Positions 51,831-61,359 of a DNA stretch of 64,000 bases are shown piece by piece. The DNA is taken from contig NZ_MVOC01000057.1 of the NCBI RefSeq assembly GCF_002043095.1, forward strand, positions 124,001 to 188,000, written 5' to 3'. This stretch comes from Mycobacterium sp. AT1. GTDB lineage: Bacteria > Actinomycetota > Actinomycetes > Mycobacteriales > Mycobacteriaceae. The position numbers were made by a program, and so were the translations under genes. The stretch's first letter is position 1; each line of letters opens with the position of its first letter. Under the pieces are notes generated by a model. The model ran no database searches and was not told the origin of the DNA. It saw only the letters and a program-made list of their open reading frames with translations.

Positions 51831-53441
51831 TCAGGCCTTCTTGCCAATGGGGGTGAAGCGCTCCAGTTGGACGGGGGCCTCGCCCTGGTCGAGCGGGATT
51901 TCAAGCGCGACGCCGTCGATGACGCGGGTCACGGTGCCGTGCTCGCGGTCGAAGTTCAGAGTGCCGTGCTGGAAGTTCTGCACGATCCACTGCGGTTCCT
52001 GGATTTCGCCGCTGGTCGGCAGCCCAAGGGCCCCGCGTTCGAAGCCCAGCTTGCCCCAGGCCTCGTAGATGGAGCCGGTGACGGGTTCGGCACCGCTGTC
52101 GGGCGACCAGTACAGCGCACCCTTGTCGAAGGTCACGTAGCGCGACGCGCCGTCGCCCGGTGTTTCCGGCGTCTGCGGGGCGCCCAGCGGGCTGGCCTCG
52201 CCGCCCATTGCCGCCCACTTTCCGAAGATCGCTCCGCCGCGCAGGGTGTCGGCGAGGTCTCGCGGCCCGATGGGGGTGTTGAAGTGGGCGGCGGTGTCCC
52301 GAAGCAGGGGCATGGCCGCGTAGGCGGCGTTCCCCGGGCAGTCGGTGTTGCCGACGTCGCGGTGGGTGAAGATCGTGGGCAGGGGGACGGCGGTGCCCCG
52401 TGGGAACTTGGTGAACGATCCGCCTGCCGAGGTGAGGACGACGCTTCCTAGCGGGTCGACGTGGTCGAGGCCGAGGCGCCAGCCGAGAAGTCGGCCCGTG
52501 GTGCGCAGCTGGATGGGTGTCGGCGGGACGAGGTCGAAGTTTCCGAGCATCGCCACGCCCCAGGTGTCGGTGTTGAAGCCGCCGGTGTGGGCGCCCTCGA
52601 CGGGTCGGTCCATCCCGCCTGCGCGGCCCTCGAACACCTGGCCGTACTTGTCGACCATGGCGTTGTAGGCGATGTCGCACCAGCCAAGCGTGCGGGTGTG
52701 ATATTCGAAGATGGAGCGGACGATGCCTGCCGAGTCTTCGGGGGTGTAGTCGTTGCTGCCTGCGGTGTGGTGGATGATGCCCGCGCGAACTCCGCTGTCG
52801 TACACCGTGTTTCCGCAGACCTCCGACTCGTTGGCGCCCCACTGGGCGCGACTGATGACCGCGGGTGGCACCCCGGGCGGCGTCGCGGCCTCCGGTGGGA
52901 GCGACGAGATGTCCACCGGCGCTTTCGGGGGGCTGATCAACACGGCCTTGAGATCTTGGCTGAGCGGCCGTTCGACGTTGACGGGGACGTATCCGAGGCC
53001 AGGTCCCCGAGGGGACGGAGCGACTGCCGGCCGGGCAGGCGCTGCGCGGTTGACTGCGATCTGGACGTCGGTGGTGTGGCCGACGAAGACGGGTTCGGTG
53101 CCGCGCACCAGTCCGCCGTCGGGGCCGACGCCCTCGAGGCTCTCCGCTTCGTACCAGGGTCCCCAGGAGCCGTCGGCCTTCTTGGCGCGTACGCGGGCCG
53201 AGGTTCCGGTCAGGTCTTCGGCGGTGAGCGCGACCATGGCGAACGGGGTGTCTTGGTGCAGTTCACGTACCGTTTCGCCGCCACCGACACCGTCGAGGGG
53301 GCGTTCGACGATCAAGGGAGTGGTGGCCAGCGGTGCCTGGTCGGGTTCACCGGGCAGACCGAACATGGCCAGCGGCATCATGACTGCGGTCGCTGCGACG
53401 GCAGAGAACAGCAGCGACGGCAATTGGCGACGACACGGCAC
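51831..53441 (-). CDS. Exported N-acetylmuramoyl-L-alanine amidase with LGFP repeats
   Basis: A 536-residue cell-wall protein. A signal peptide (LLFSAVAATAVMMPLAMFG) precedes an unknown region to about 190. The PGRP/amidase domain has GIIHHTAGSNDYTPED, DIAYNAMVDKYGQVFEGR and FTHRDVGNTDCPGN with the zinc residues. The C-terminus has LGFP-type repeats (SPLGAPQTPE, GALGLPTSGE) that probably bind arabinogalactan. It is equivalent to Rv3811. It cleaves the amide bond between muramic acid and the peptide stem. Convergent with the HAD gene. Confidence 0.9.
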   Translation of the reverse strand: MPCRRQLPSLLFSAVAATAVMMPLAMFGLPGEPDQAPLATTPLIVERPLDGVGGGETVRELHQDTPFAMVALTAEDLTGTSARVRAKKADGSWGPWYEAESLEGVGPDGGLVRGTEPVFVGHTTDVQIAVNRAAPARPAVAPSPRGPGLGYVPVNVERPLSQDLKAVLISPPKAPVDISSLPPEAATPPGVPPAVISRAQWGANESEVCGNTVYDSGVRAGIIHHTAGSNDYTPEDSAGIVRSIFEYHTRTLGWCDIAYNAMVDKYGQVFEGRAGGMDRPVEGAHTGGFNTDTWGVAMLGNFDLVPPTPIQLRTTGRLLGWRLGLDHVDPLGSVVLTSAGGSFTKFPRGTAVPLPTIFTHRDVGNTDCPGNAAYAAMPLLRDTAAHFNTPIGPRDLADTLRGGAIFGKWAAMGGEASPLGAPQTPETPGDGASRYVTFDKGALYWSPDSGAEPVTGSIYEAWGKLGFERGALGLPTSGEIQEPQWIVQNFQHGTLNFDREHGTVTRVIDGVALEIPLDQGEAPVQLERFTPIGKKA

Positions 53442-53514
53442 GGACCGATGTTACGTATGTGTCAGGTGTTACCAGTGTTTCGACACGGCGTGCCCGGGGA
53501 TACATCTCGCGCGC

Positions 53515-53566
53515 AACGGCACCGCAGAGCTCCCCGGGGGATCCCGATGGCTTCTGCGGTGCCGTT
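53515..53566 (-). terminator. Terminator of erp
   Basis: A 14-bp near-perfect stem (AACGGCACCGCAGA / TCTGCGGTGCCGTT) with a 24-base loop begins 12 bases after the leftward erp stop and lies before the amidase start. It would end the erp transcript. Confidence 0.75.
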
Positions 53567-53578
53567 TCGTCGCAAGAA

Positions 53579-54463
53579 CTAGGCGGCGGGAACTGCCGCC
53601 GGTGCTGCCGCTGCGGCGGGGATGGCCGCCGCCGCGCTCTTCTGGATGGCTCCGGTGATCATGGGCATGACCATGCCCTTGAGCAGGTCGATCGCCTGGC
53701 CGGCACCGAGGGAGTCCGCGGCGCTGTTGATGTCACCGAGCAATCCGCCGCCTCCGCTGCTGGCCGCGGGAACGCCGAGGCCGAGCGAGGGGTCGCCACC
53801 GAGGATCGGGTAGGTGCCCGAGGTCGGGTCCAGGCCGATCGGCGAGGCGATCGGCACCTCGCCGGCGCCGGGAACCCCGAGGCCGAGTCCGGTGTTGGCC
53901 GCCGGTGTGGTCAGTCCCGGCACCGTTGCGGTGGGGCTGGTCAGGGCGGGATTGGTCAGGCCGGCATCAGTCAACCCCGGCGTCGTGAGTCCCGGGGTGG
54001 TGAGACCAGGCGTCGTCAGACCCGGGGTGGTGAGACCCGGGGTCGTCAGGCCAGGCGTGGTGAGCCCAGGCGTCGTGAGGCCGGGGGTCGTGAGACCCGG
54101 CGTCGTCAGCCCGGGCGCGGTCAGGCCGGGTGCCGTGAGACCGGGTGCCGTGAGACCAGGTGCCGTCAGGCCGGGCGCGGTGAGCCCCGGGCTGGTCAGC
54201 GTCGCCGCCGAAGGTGCGCCGCCGCCCAGGATGCCGCTCGGCAGGTTGACGCCGAACTGGGAGAGCCCCTGGGACAGGGCTCCGAGCAGCTCGTTGGGCA
54301 GGTCGGTGACGAGCGCTGCCTGGACGAACTCGCGGTGCTGCGGCGCTGCGGCGTTGGTGGTGGACATGTCGGACAGTGCGACAACTGCAACTGGACTTGC
54401 AACGGCCAGGGCGGCGACTGCGCTCATGGCTGTCGAGAGCTTGCGTCGACGACGGTTAGGCAC
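53579..54463 (-). CDS. erp: Exported repetitive protein Erp (PirG)
   Basis: A 294-residue surface protein: Arg-rich N-terminus plus signal sequence (AMSAVAALAVASPVAVVAL), an N-terminal domain with LPNELLGALSQGLSQFGVN, a central array of about 14 PGLT(A/T) units, and a C-terminal hydrophobic domain (AIDLLKGMVMPMITGAIQKSAAAAIP-like). Erp of pathogenic mycobacteria is a virulence-associated surface protein with species-variable repeats; in non-pathogens it contributes to envelope integrity. Divergent from glf. Confidence 0.93.
   Translation of the reverse strand: MPNRRRRKLSTAMSAVAALAVASPVAVVALSDMSTTNAAAPQHREFVQAALVTDLPNELLGALSQGLSQFGVNLPSGILGGGAPSAATLTSPGLTAPGLTAPGLTAPGLTAPGLTAPGLTTPGLTTPGLTTPGLTTPGLTTPGLTTPGLTTPGLTTPGLTTPGLTDAGLTNPALTSPTATVPGLTTPAANTGLGLGVPGAGEVPIASPIGLDPTSGTYPILGGDPSLGLGVPAASSGGGGLLGDINSAADSLGAGQAIDLLKGMVMPMITGAIQKSAAAAIPAAAAAPAAVPAA
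53975..54195 (-). repeat. 15-bp tandem repeat array in erp
   Basis: About fourteen copies of a 15-bp unit encode PGLTA (five copies) and PGLTT (nine copies), with degenerate copies at each end (PGLTD, AGLTN). The third-base changes between copies show that the array is not a recent pure expansion. Boundaries are approximate. Confidence 0.85.
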
Positions 54464-54676
54464 GGAAGTCTCCTCGTGTTTTCTCGGACCGTGGCTTCTT
54501 GGACCGTGTAGATGGACTGCGGGCGTTCTTATGGAACGCGTTCGATGGTACGGCTGTGACTGGTGTGTCTAGAGTGACGATGCGCAATCGTGAGCGAATT
54601 GCGACCTGCCGCGGCTACGCGACCGGCCGAGCACGCATTCGGGTCACGACGCATGCGTCGGATACCCTTGCTGCCG

Positions 54677-55915
54677 ATGACAGCTCCTACCTCCCGGGTC
54701 GCTGCGCCCCAGCCCACCGGCAGCTTTGACCTCATAATCGTCGGCTCCGGATTCTTCGGGCTGACGATCGCCGAGCGCGCGGCCACCCAACTCGACAAGC
54801 GCGTTCTCGTGCTCGACCGACGGCCGCACATCGGCGGCAACGCCTACTCGGAACCCGAGCCGCAGACCGGCATCGAGATCCACAAGTACGGCGCCCACCT
54901 CTTCCACACCTCCAATCAGCGGGTGTGGGACTACGTGCGGCAGTTCACCGAATTCACCGGCTACCAGCACCGCGTCTACGCCATGCACGCCGGCCAGTCC
55001 TACCAATTCCCGATGGGACTCGGCCTGGTGTCGCAGTTCTTCGGCAAGTACTTCACCCCTGACGAGGCCCGCGCGCTGATCGCCGAACAGGCGGCCGAAT
55101 TCGACAGCAAGACCGCGCAGAACTTCGAGGAGAAGGCGATCAGCCTGATCGGGCGCCCGCTCTACGAGGCGTTCGTGAAGCACTACACGGCCAAGCAGTG
55201 GGAGACCGATCCGACGAACCTGCCGGCCAGCAACATCACCCGCCTGCCGGTGCGGTACACCTTCGACAACCGCTACTTCAACGACACGTACGAGGGCTTG
55301 CCGGTCGACGGCTACACCGCGTGGCTGGAGAACATGGCCGCCGACGACCGGATCGAGGTCCGGCTGGACACCGACTGGTTCGACGTCCGCGACGAACTGC
55401 GCGCGGCCAACCCCGACGCCCCCGTCGTCTACACGGGCCCGCTGGACCGTTACTTCGACTATTCGGCCGGTCGCCTCGGTTGGCGCACCCTCGACTTCGA
55501 GACCGACGTCCTCGACACCGGTGACTTTCAGGGCACGCCCGTCATGAACTACAACGACGCCGACGTGCCGTACACCCGGATCCACGAGTTCCGGCACTTC
55601 CACCCCGAGCGGACCTATCCGACCGACAAGACCGTGATCATGCGTGAATACGGTCGGTTCGCCAAGGACGACGACGAGCCCTATTACCCGATCAACACCC
55701 CCGAGGACCGGGCGATGGTCACGGCCTACCGCGAGCTGGCCCGCGCCGAGACGGCGTCGGAGAAGGTCCTGTTCGGCGGACGGCTCGGCACGTACCAGTA
55801 TCTCGACATGCACATGGCGATCGCCAGTGCGCTGAACATGTACGACAACACGCTGGCGCCGCATCTGCGCGACGGCGGTGCGTTGTCGACCGCAGATGAT
55901 CAAGAAAGCAGTTGA
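54677..55915 (+). CDS. glf: UDP-galactopyranose mutase
   Basis: A 412-residue FAD enzyme that converts UDP-galactopyranose to UDP-galactofuranose for the arabinogalactan galactan. The FAD motif is IIVGSGFFGLTIAERAA, followed by RPHIGGNAYSE and KYGAHLFHTSN (substrate and flavin binding), and the C-terminal LGTYQYLDMHMAIASAL. The ATG at 54677 gives a slightly longer N-terminus than the 399-residue M. tuberculosis enzyme; upstream in-frame residues look untypical. First gene of the galactan operon. Confidence 0.96.
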   Translation: MTAPTSRVAAPQPTGSFDLIIVGSGFFGLTIAERAATQLDKRVLVLDRRPHIGGNAYSEPEPQTGIEIHKYGAHLFHTSNQRVWDYVRQFTEFTGYQHRVYAMHAGQSYQFPMGLGLVSQFFGKYFTPDEARALIAEQAAEFDSKTAQNFEEKAISLIGRPLYEAFVKHYTAKQWETDPTNLPASNITRLPVRYTFDNRYFNDTYEGLPVDGYTAWLENMAADDRIEVRLDTDWFDVRDELRAANPDAPVVYTGPLDRYFDYSAGRLGWRTLDFETDVLDTGDFQGTPVMNYNDADVPYTRIHEFRHFHPERTYPTDKTVIMREYGRFAKDDDEPYYPINTPEDRAMVTAYRELARAETASEKVLFGGRLGTYQYLDMHMAIASALNMYDNTLAPHLRDGGALSTADDQESS

Positions 55916-55917
55916 GC

Positions 55918-57870
55918 ATGAATGACACTCCGTCGGGCGCGCTCGACACCGGACAGTCCAAGGCGGTCAGCCTGCTGTCGCGCATCATCTTGCCCCGCCC
56001 CGGTGAACCGCTGGACGTGCGCAAGCTCTACATCGAAGAATCGACCACCAACGCGCGTCGCGCGCACGCCCGCACACGCACCACGCTCGAGATCGGCACG
56101 GAGTCCGAAGTGTCGTTCGCGACCTACTTCAACGCCTTCCCAGCCAGTTACTGGCGACGGTGGTCGATCCTCGACTCGGTGGTGCTGCGCGTCGAACTGA
56201 CCGGCAGCGCCCGGGTCGACGTCTACCGCTCGAAGGCCACCGGAGCTCGAATCACGGTGGGCGGCAGTGCCGTGTCGAGCGTCGACGCCGACACCAGTGC
56301 CGTCGCCGAGTTCGAAATCGGATTGGACGCCTTCGAAGACGGTGGCTGGATTTGGTTCGACATCACCACCGACAGCAACGTGACGGTGCACAGCGCGGGG
56401 TGGTACGCACCGCAACCCGCGCCAAGCCGGGCCAACGTCGCCATTGGCATCCCCACCTTCAACCGCCCGTCGGACTGCGTCAGCGCACTGGCGACCCTGA
56501 CGTCCGATCCGCTGGTCGACGAGGTGATCTCGGCGGTGATCGTCACCGACCAGGGCACCAACAAGGCCGTCGACCATCCCGGCTTCGCCGAAGCGGCCGC
56601 GGCCCTTGGCGACCGGCTGAGGATCCACGACCAGCCCAACCTCGGCGGTTCCGGCGGATACAGCCGGGTGATGTACGAGGCGCTGAAGAACACCGACTGT
56701 GAACAGATTCTGTTCATGGACGACGACATCCGCATCGAGCCCGACTCGATCCTGCGGGCGCTCGCGTTCAACCGCTTCTCGAAGGTCCCGACGCTCGTCG
56801 GCGGTCAGATGCTCAACCTGCAGGAGCCGTCGCACCTGCACGTGATGGGCGAGATGGTCGGCCAGGCGGACTTCATGTGGACCAACGCCGTGAACACGGA
56901 GTACGACCACAACTTCGCGAAGTATCCGCTTGCCGCGGAAGAGGAGTACCGCAGCAAGCTCCTGCACCGCCGCATCGACGTCGACTTCAACGGCTGGTGG
57001 ATGTGCATGATCCCGCGGTCGGTCGCCGAGGAACTCGGTCAGCCGCTGCCCCTGTTCATCAAGTGGGACGACTGCGAATACGGCCTGCGCGCCGGCGAGC
57101 ACGGCTACCCCACGGTGACGTTGCCCGGCGCGGCCATCTGGCACATGGCGTGGAGTGACAAGGACGACGCCATCGACTGGCAGGCGTACTTCCACCTGCG
57201 CAACCGGTTGGTGGTGGCCGCCATGCACTGGGACGGCAGCATCGCCGGCCTCGTCGCCAGCCACTTGAAGGCCACCATCAAACACCTTCTCTGCCTTGAG
57301 TATTCGACGGTTGCGATTCAGAACAAGGCGATGGACGACTTCCTCGCCGGTCCGGAACACATCTTCTCCATCCTGGAGTCGGCACTGCCCGCGGTGCGCA
57401 AGATGCGCACCGAATTCCCCGACGCCGTGGTGCTGCCGAGCGCGACCTCGCTGCCGACGCCATCGGACAAGCGGTGGCGCAAGAAGGTTCAGATCCCCGT
57501 CAGCCCGCTCGCGATCGCGGTACGTCTCACGCGCGGCGTGCTCCACCAGTTGAAGGCCCACGATCCGCAGCACCACGTCCGGCCCCAGATCAACGTCGCC
57601 ACGCAGGACGCGCGCTGGTTCTCGCTGTCGCGCGTCGACGGCGTCACCGTCACCACCGCCGACGGCCGTGGCGTCGTGTACCGCCAGCGCGACCGGGCGA
57701 AGATGTTCGACCTGCTCCGCGAATCCCTGAAGCGGCAAGGCTTGTTGCTCCGCAAGTTCAACAGGATGCGCAAGGTGTACCGCGGCGCGCTGCCCGAGCT
57801 GACCAGCACGCAGAAGTGGGAGACGGTGTTGTTGCCCGCTGCGAAGGCTCCCGCGGAAGTGTCCCGGTGA
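55918..57870 (+). CDS. glfT2: Galactofuranosyltransferase GlfT2
   Basis: A 650-residue GT2-family bifunctional galactofuranosyltransferase that polymerises galactan with alternating beta-1,5 and beta-1,6 links from UDP-Galf. The N-terminal beta-barrel domain is followed by the GT-A domain: VAIGIPTFNRPSDC, then the metal-binding ILFMDDDIRIEPDS, and the WDDCEYGLRAGEHGYP acceptor site with the WHM histidine later. ATG at 55918 is 3 bases after the glf stop; a TTG at 55912 is possible. Confidence 0.95.
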   Translation: MNDTPSGALDTGQSKAVSLLSRIILPRPGEPLDVRKLYIEESTTNARRAHARTRTTLEIGTESEVSFATYFNAFPASYWRRWSILDSVVLRVELTGSARVDVYRSKATGARITVGGSAVSSVDADTSAVAEFEIGLDAFEDGGWIWFDITTDSNVTVHSAGWYAPQPAPSRANVAIGIPTFNRPSDCVSALATLTSDPLVDEVISAVIVTDQGTNKAVDHPGFAEAAAALGDRLRIHDQPNLGGSGGYSRVMYEALKNTDCEQILFMDDDIRIEPDSILRALAFNRFSKVPTLVGGQMLNLQEPSHLHVMGEMVGQADFMWTNAVNTEYDHNFAKYPLAAEEEYRSKLLHRRIDVDFNGWWMCMIPRSVAEELGQPLPLFIKWDDCEYGLRAGEHGYPTVTLPGAAIWHMAWSDKDDAIDWQAYFHLRNRLVVAAMHWDGSIAGLVASHLKATIKHLLCLEYSTVAIQNKAMDDFLAGPEHIFSILESALPAVRKMRTEFPDAVVLPSATSLPTPSDKRWRKKVQIPVSPLAIAVRLTRGVLHQLKAHDPQHHVRPQINVATQDARWFSLSRVDGVTVTTADGRGVVYRQRDRAKMFDLLRESLKRQGLLLRKFNRMRKVYRGALPELTSTQKWETVLLPAAKAPAEVSR

Positions 57871-58397
57871 CCGACACCCTGCGGGGCGAGGACGCGGCGC
57901 TGGTCGCCGTGCAGTCGACCCTCGCCGGACGCCCCGGCGTCCTCCCCGGCGCTCGCGCGCTGTCGCACTTCGGCGAACACAGCGCGGGCTGGATCGGGGT
58001 GGCCGTCCTCGGGGCGCTGCTGCAGCCGAAGCGCCGGCGAGCCTGGCTGACGGCCGGGGTCGGCGCGTTCCTCGCCCATGCCGCCGCCGTCGTCATCAAG
58101 AGGGTGGTCAAGCGGGAGCGTCCGCACCACCCGTCGATCGCCGTCAACGTCTCGACACCGAGTCGCCTGAGCTTCCCGTCGGCCCACGCCACGTCGACCA
58201 CCGCCGCGGCGATCTTGTTGGCCAGGGCGTCGGGGGTTCGGTTGCCTCTGCTGGTGGTGCCGCCGATGGCGTTGTCCCGCTTGGTGCTTGGCGTGCACTA
58301 TCCGACGGACGTGCTCACGGGAGTGGCAGTCGGCGCTGTCGTCGCCAAGGCGGTCGGCGCGGTTGCAGACCGGAAGGAAACAGGTGAGCACGCATGA
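57867..58397 (+). CDS. PAP2-type phosphatase of decaprenylphosphoryl-arabinose pathway (Rv3807c-like)
   Basis: A 176-residue membrane phosphatase with the three PAP2 motifs: KRVVKRERP, SFPSAHAT (acid-base His) and SRLVLGVHYPTD. It is proposed to remove the 5-phosphate from decaprenylphosphoryl-5-phosphoribose made by the next gene product. The GTG overlaps the glfT2 stop by 4 bases and its own stop overlaps ubiA by 4 bases. Confidence 0.9.
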   Translation: MTDTLRGEDAALVAVQSTLAGRPGVLPGARALSHFGEHSAGWIGVAVLGALLQPKRRRAWLTAGVGAFLAHAAAVVIKRVVKRERPHHPSIAVNVSTPSRLSFPSAHATSTTAAAILLARASGVRLPLLVVPPMALSRLVLGVHYPTDVLTGVAVGAVVAKAVGAVADRKETGEHA

Positions 58398-59308
58398 GTG
58401 AGGAAGCTCCCCCGGTGGCAGGCCCGCCGAAGAGCCTCGCCGCCGGGCTGGTCAAGGCGGTCCGGCCACGCCAATGGGTGAAGAACCTGCTGGTGCTCGC
58501 CGCCCCGGTGGCAGCGCTGGGTCGCGACGTCCGATTCGGCTTCGACGACGGCGTTCACGTCCTGATCGCGTTCGTCGCGTTCAGCCTCGCAGCGTCGTGC
58601 GTCTACCTGGTCAACGACGCCCGCGACGTCGAGGCCGACCGCGCGCATCCCACCAAGCGCAACCGCCCGATCGCCGCAGGCGTGGTCCCCGTGCCGCTGG
58701 CCTTCGGCCTTGCCGTCGTGCTCGGCCTCGTCTCGATGGCGCTGTCCTGGTACGTCTCGCCGAACCTGGCATTGGTGATGGGCATCTACATCGCGGTGCA
58801 GATGGCCTACTGCTTCGGTCTCAAACACCAAGCCGTGCTCGACATCTGCATCGTGTCGTCGGGGTTCCTCATCCGGGCCATCGCGGGCGGCGTCGCGGCC
58901 AACATCCCACTGTCGCAGTGGTTCCTGCTCGTCATGGCGTTCGGTTCGCTGTTCATGGCGGCGGGCAAGCGCTACGCCGAACTGCAGCTCGCCGAGCGCA
59001 CCGGCGCCAAGATCCGAAAGTCGCTGGAGCGGTACACCAGCACCTACCTCCGTTTCGTCTGGACCCTGTCGGCCACCGCGGTCGTGCTCTGCTACGGCCT
59101 GTGGGCGTTCGAGCGTGACCGCACGGCGGGCGGCTCCCTGTACGCCGTGTCGATGATCCCGTTCACCATCGCGATCCTGCGCTATGCCGTCGACGTCGAC
59201 GGCGGCCTCGCAGGCGAGCCGGAGGACATCGCGCTGCGCGACCGGGTGCTTCAGCTGCTTGCCGTGGCATGGATCGGAAGCGTCTGTGCAGCGGCCTACT
59301 TCAGCTAA
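58394..59308 (+). CDS. ubiA: Decaprenyl-phosphate phosphoribosyltransferase (UbiA family)
   Basis: A 304-residue polytopic prenyltransferase-type protein. The first Asp-rich motif is YLVNDARDVEADRAHPTKRNRP, and about eight membrane helices follow, with a second catalytic loop KRYAELQLAERTGAKIRKSLE. It transfers 5-phosphoribose from PRPP to decaprenyl phosphate, the first step to decaprenylphosphoryl-arabinose, the donor for arabinan. Matches Rv3806c, a target involved in ethambutol resistance. Confidence 0.94.
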   Translation: MSEEAPPVAGPPKSLAAGLVKAVRPRQWVKNLLVLAAPVAALGRDVRFGFDDGVHVLIAFVAFSLAASCVYLVNDARDVEADRAHPTKRNRPIAAGVVPVPLAFGLAVVLGLVSMALSWYVSPNLALVMGIYIAVQMAYCFGLKHQAVLDICIVSSGFLIRAIAGGVAANIPLSQWFLLVMAFGSLFMAAGKRYAELQLAERTGAKIRKSLERYTSTYLRFVWTLSATAVVLCYGLWAFERDRTAGGSLYAVSMIPFTIAILRYAVDVDGGLAGEPEDIALRDRVLQLLAVAWIGSVCAAAYFS

Positions 59309-59318
59309 AGGGCCCGAC

Positions 59319-61310
59319 TTGGCGGGCTGGCTGGCGCGCTGGCCAGCCTTCCGCTTCACCCCAACGGTCCGAATCAGCCTCTGGTTCAGCGTCGTGGTGG
59401 TCGGGGTCCTGTTCGCGTGGGGCGCATGGCAGCGCAGGTGGATCGCCGACGACGGCCTGATCGTCCTGCGCACCGTGCGGAACCTGTTGGCGGGCAACGG
59501 CCCGGTCTTCAACGCCGGCGAGCGCGTCGAGGCCAACACGTCGACGGTGTGGACCTACCTCGTCACCTTCGCCGCCTGGATCGGCGGCCCACTTCAGCTC
59601 GAGTACGTGGTGCTGACCCTGACGCTGGTGCTCAGCGTCGCCGGCATCGTGTTCGTGATGCTCGGCACCGGCCGGCTCTACGCTCCCGGCCTGCGCGGCA
59701 GGCACGCACTTCTCCTACCCGCAGGGGCGATCGTGTACATCGCGATCCCGCCGGCCCGCGACTTCGCCACCTCCGGGCTCGAAAACGGTTTGGTACTGGC
59801 CTATCTCGGCCTGCTCTGGTGGATGATGGTCTGCTGGTCCCAGGCGCCGAGGATCAATCCGCCGGCACCGAACGAGGCCGGCGGCAACGCGACGGGGCGG
59901 GTCTTCGAGGCGGCGTTGGCCTTCGTCGCGGGACTCAGCGTGCTGGTCAGACCAGAGCTCGCGTTGATCGGCGGAATCGCGCTCGTGATGATGCTCGTCG
60001 CGGCACACGGCTGGCGCCGGCGGGTGCTCATCGTCGTCGCGGGCGGCCTGCTTCCCGTGCTGTACCAGGTGTTCCGGATGGGCTACTACGGGCTGCTGGT
60101 GCCTGGGACCGCCGTCGCGAAGGACGCGTCGGGCTCCAAGTGGTCCCAGGGCTTCGTCTACCTCACCAACTTCAACCATCCGTATCTGCTGTGGATCCCA
60201 CTGGTGCTGCTTGGGGGCCTTGGCCTGCTGCTGCTCGGGGTCCGCAGCCTGCTGTGGCGCAAGCGCGGACCGGCCACCCGCACCCGCACCCGCGGCCGGT
60301 GGACGGGTGTGGTCCAAAGCCCCACTGCGGTAGTCGTATTCATGGCGGGCAGTGGTCTGGTCCAGGCGGTCTACTGGGTCCGCCAGGGCGGCGACTTCAT
60401 GCACGGCCGGGTGTTGCTGACCCCGCTGTTCTGCCTGCTCGCGCCGGTGTCGGTGATCCCGATCGTGCTGCCCTCGGGGATGCGCGCGGTCCAGGGGCCT
60501 GGTTACCTGCTGGCGGGCGCGTCGTCGGTGTTCTGGTTGGCGATCGTCGGGTGGTCGCTGTGGGCGGCGAACTCACCGGGTCTTGGTAGCGACGCGACCA
60601 AGGTGACCTACTCCGGCATCGTCGACGAACGTCGCTTCTACGCCCAGGCGACGGGGCACGCGCATCCGCTGACGGCCGCCGACTATCTCGACTACCCGAG
60701 GATGCGCGCCGTCATCGCGGCCATCGACAACACCCCGGAGGGCGCGCTGCTGCTGCCGTCGGGCAATTACGACCAGTGGGACGTGGTGCCCGCGATCCCG
60801 AAGCCGCCCCCACCGCCCGGTGAGCCGCCGCTGACCGAGAAGGAGCGTCGCGGACCGCACACCGTGTTCTTCACCAACCTGGGGATGCTCGGCATGAACG
60901 TCGGTCTCGACGTCCGGGTCATCGACCAGATCGGGCTGGCCAACCCCTTGGCCGCCCACACGGCGCGTCTCGACGACGCGCGCATCGGGCACGACAAGAA
61001 CCTGTTCCCCGATTGGGCGGTCGCCGAGGGGCCGTTCCTGCCGATGCGGCCCTACATCCCGCCCTACCTCGACGAGGACTGGGTGGCGCAGGCGAAGGTC
61101 GCGCTCACGTGCCCCGAGACCGACGCGATGCTGACGTCGGTGCGCGGTCCGCTGGGGCTCAAGCGGTTCGCCTCGAACGTCGTCAACGCGTGGACGTTCA
61201 CCAAGTATCGGATCGACCGCGTCCCCAGGTACGAACTGGCGCGATGCGGGCTCGAACCGCCGCCGCCCAAGGTGCCGCCGTACACCGGCATGCCCGCCGC
61301 GGGGCCGTGA
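59319..61310 (+). CDS. aftB: Terminal beta-1,2-arabinofuranosyltransferase AftB
   Basis: A 663-residue membrane glycosyltransferase of the GT-C type. About nine to ten helices fill the first 450 residues, and the first large outside loop carries the catalytic RRWIADDGLIVLRTVRNLL (Asp pair). The C-terminal outside domain (from about residue 480) includes GLDVRVIDQIGLANPLAAH. It adds terminal beta-1,2-arabinofuranose to arabinan. The TTG at 59319 was chosen because AAAGGG precedes it and upstream residues overlap ubiA. Confidence 0.92.
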   Translation: MAGWLARWPAFRFTPTVRISLWFSVVVVGVLFAWGAWQRRWIADDGLIVLRTVRNLLAGNGPVFNAGERVEANTSTVWTYLVTFAAWIGGPLQLEYVVLTLTLVLSVAGIVFVMLGTGRLYAPGLRGRHALLLPAGAIVYIAIPPARDFATSGLENGLVLAYLGLLWWMMVCWSQAPRINPPAPNEAGGNATGRVFEAALAFVAGLSVLVRPELALIGGIALVMMLVAAHGWRRRVLIVVAGGLLPVLYQVFRMGYYGLLVPGTAVAKDASGSKWSQGFVYLTNFNHPYLLWIPLVLLGGLGLLLLGVRSLLWRKRGPATRTRTRGRWTGVVQSPTAVVVFMAGSGLVQAVYWVRQGGDFMHGRVLLTPLFCLLAPVSVIPIVLPSGMRAVQGPGYLLAGASSVFWLAIVGWSLWAANSPGLGSDATKVTYSGIVDERRFYAQATGHAHPLTAADYLDYPRMRAVIAAIDNTPEGALLLPSGNYDQWDVVPAIPKPPPPPGEPPLTEKERRGPHTVFFTNLGMLGMNVGLDVRVIDQIGLANPLAAHTARLDDARIGHDKNLFPDWAVAEGPFLPMRPYIPPYLDEDWVAQAKVALTCPETDAMLTSVRGPLGLKRFASNVVNAWTFTKYRIDRVPRYELARCGLEPPPPKVPPYTGMPAAGP

Positions 61311-61359
61311 CCCACACCGGCGTGTAACGGCCCGTCCTGGCAAGCCGATACACAGACCG

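Noticed and set aside
53975..54195. Tandem repeat considered as a CRISPR-like array
   Set aside because: The 15-bp units have no spacers and encode the in-frame Erp repeat.
59184..59318. Longer AftB start inside ubiA
   Set aside because: The added residues are an out-of-frame reading of ubiA; the TTG after AAAGGG gives a sensible start.
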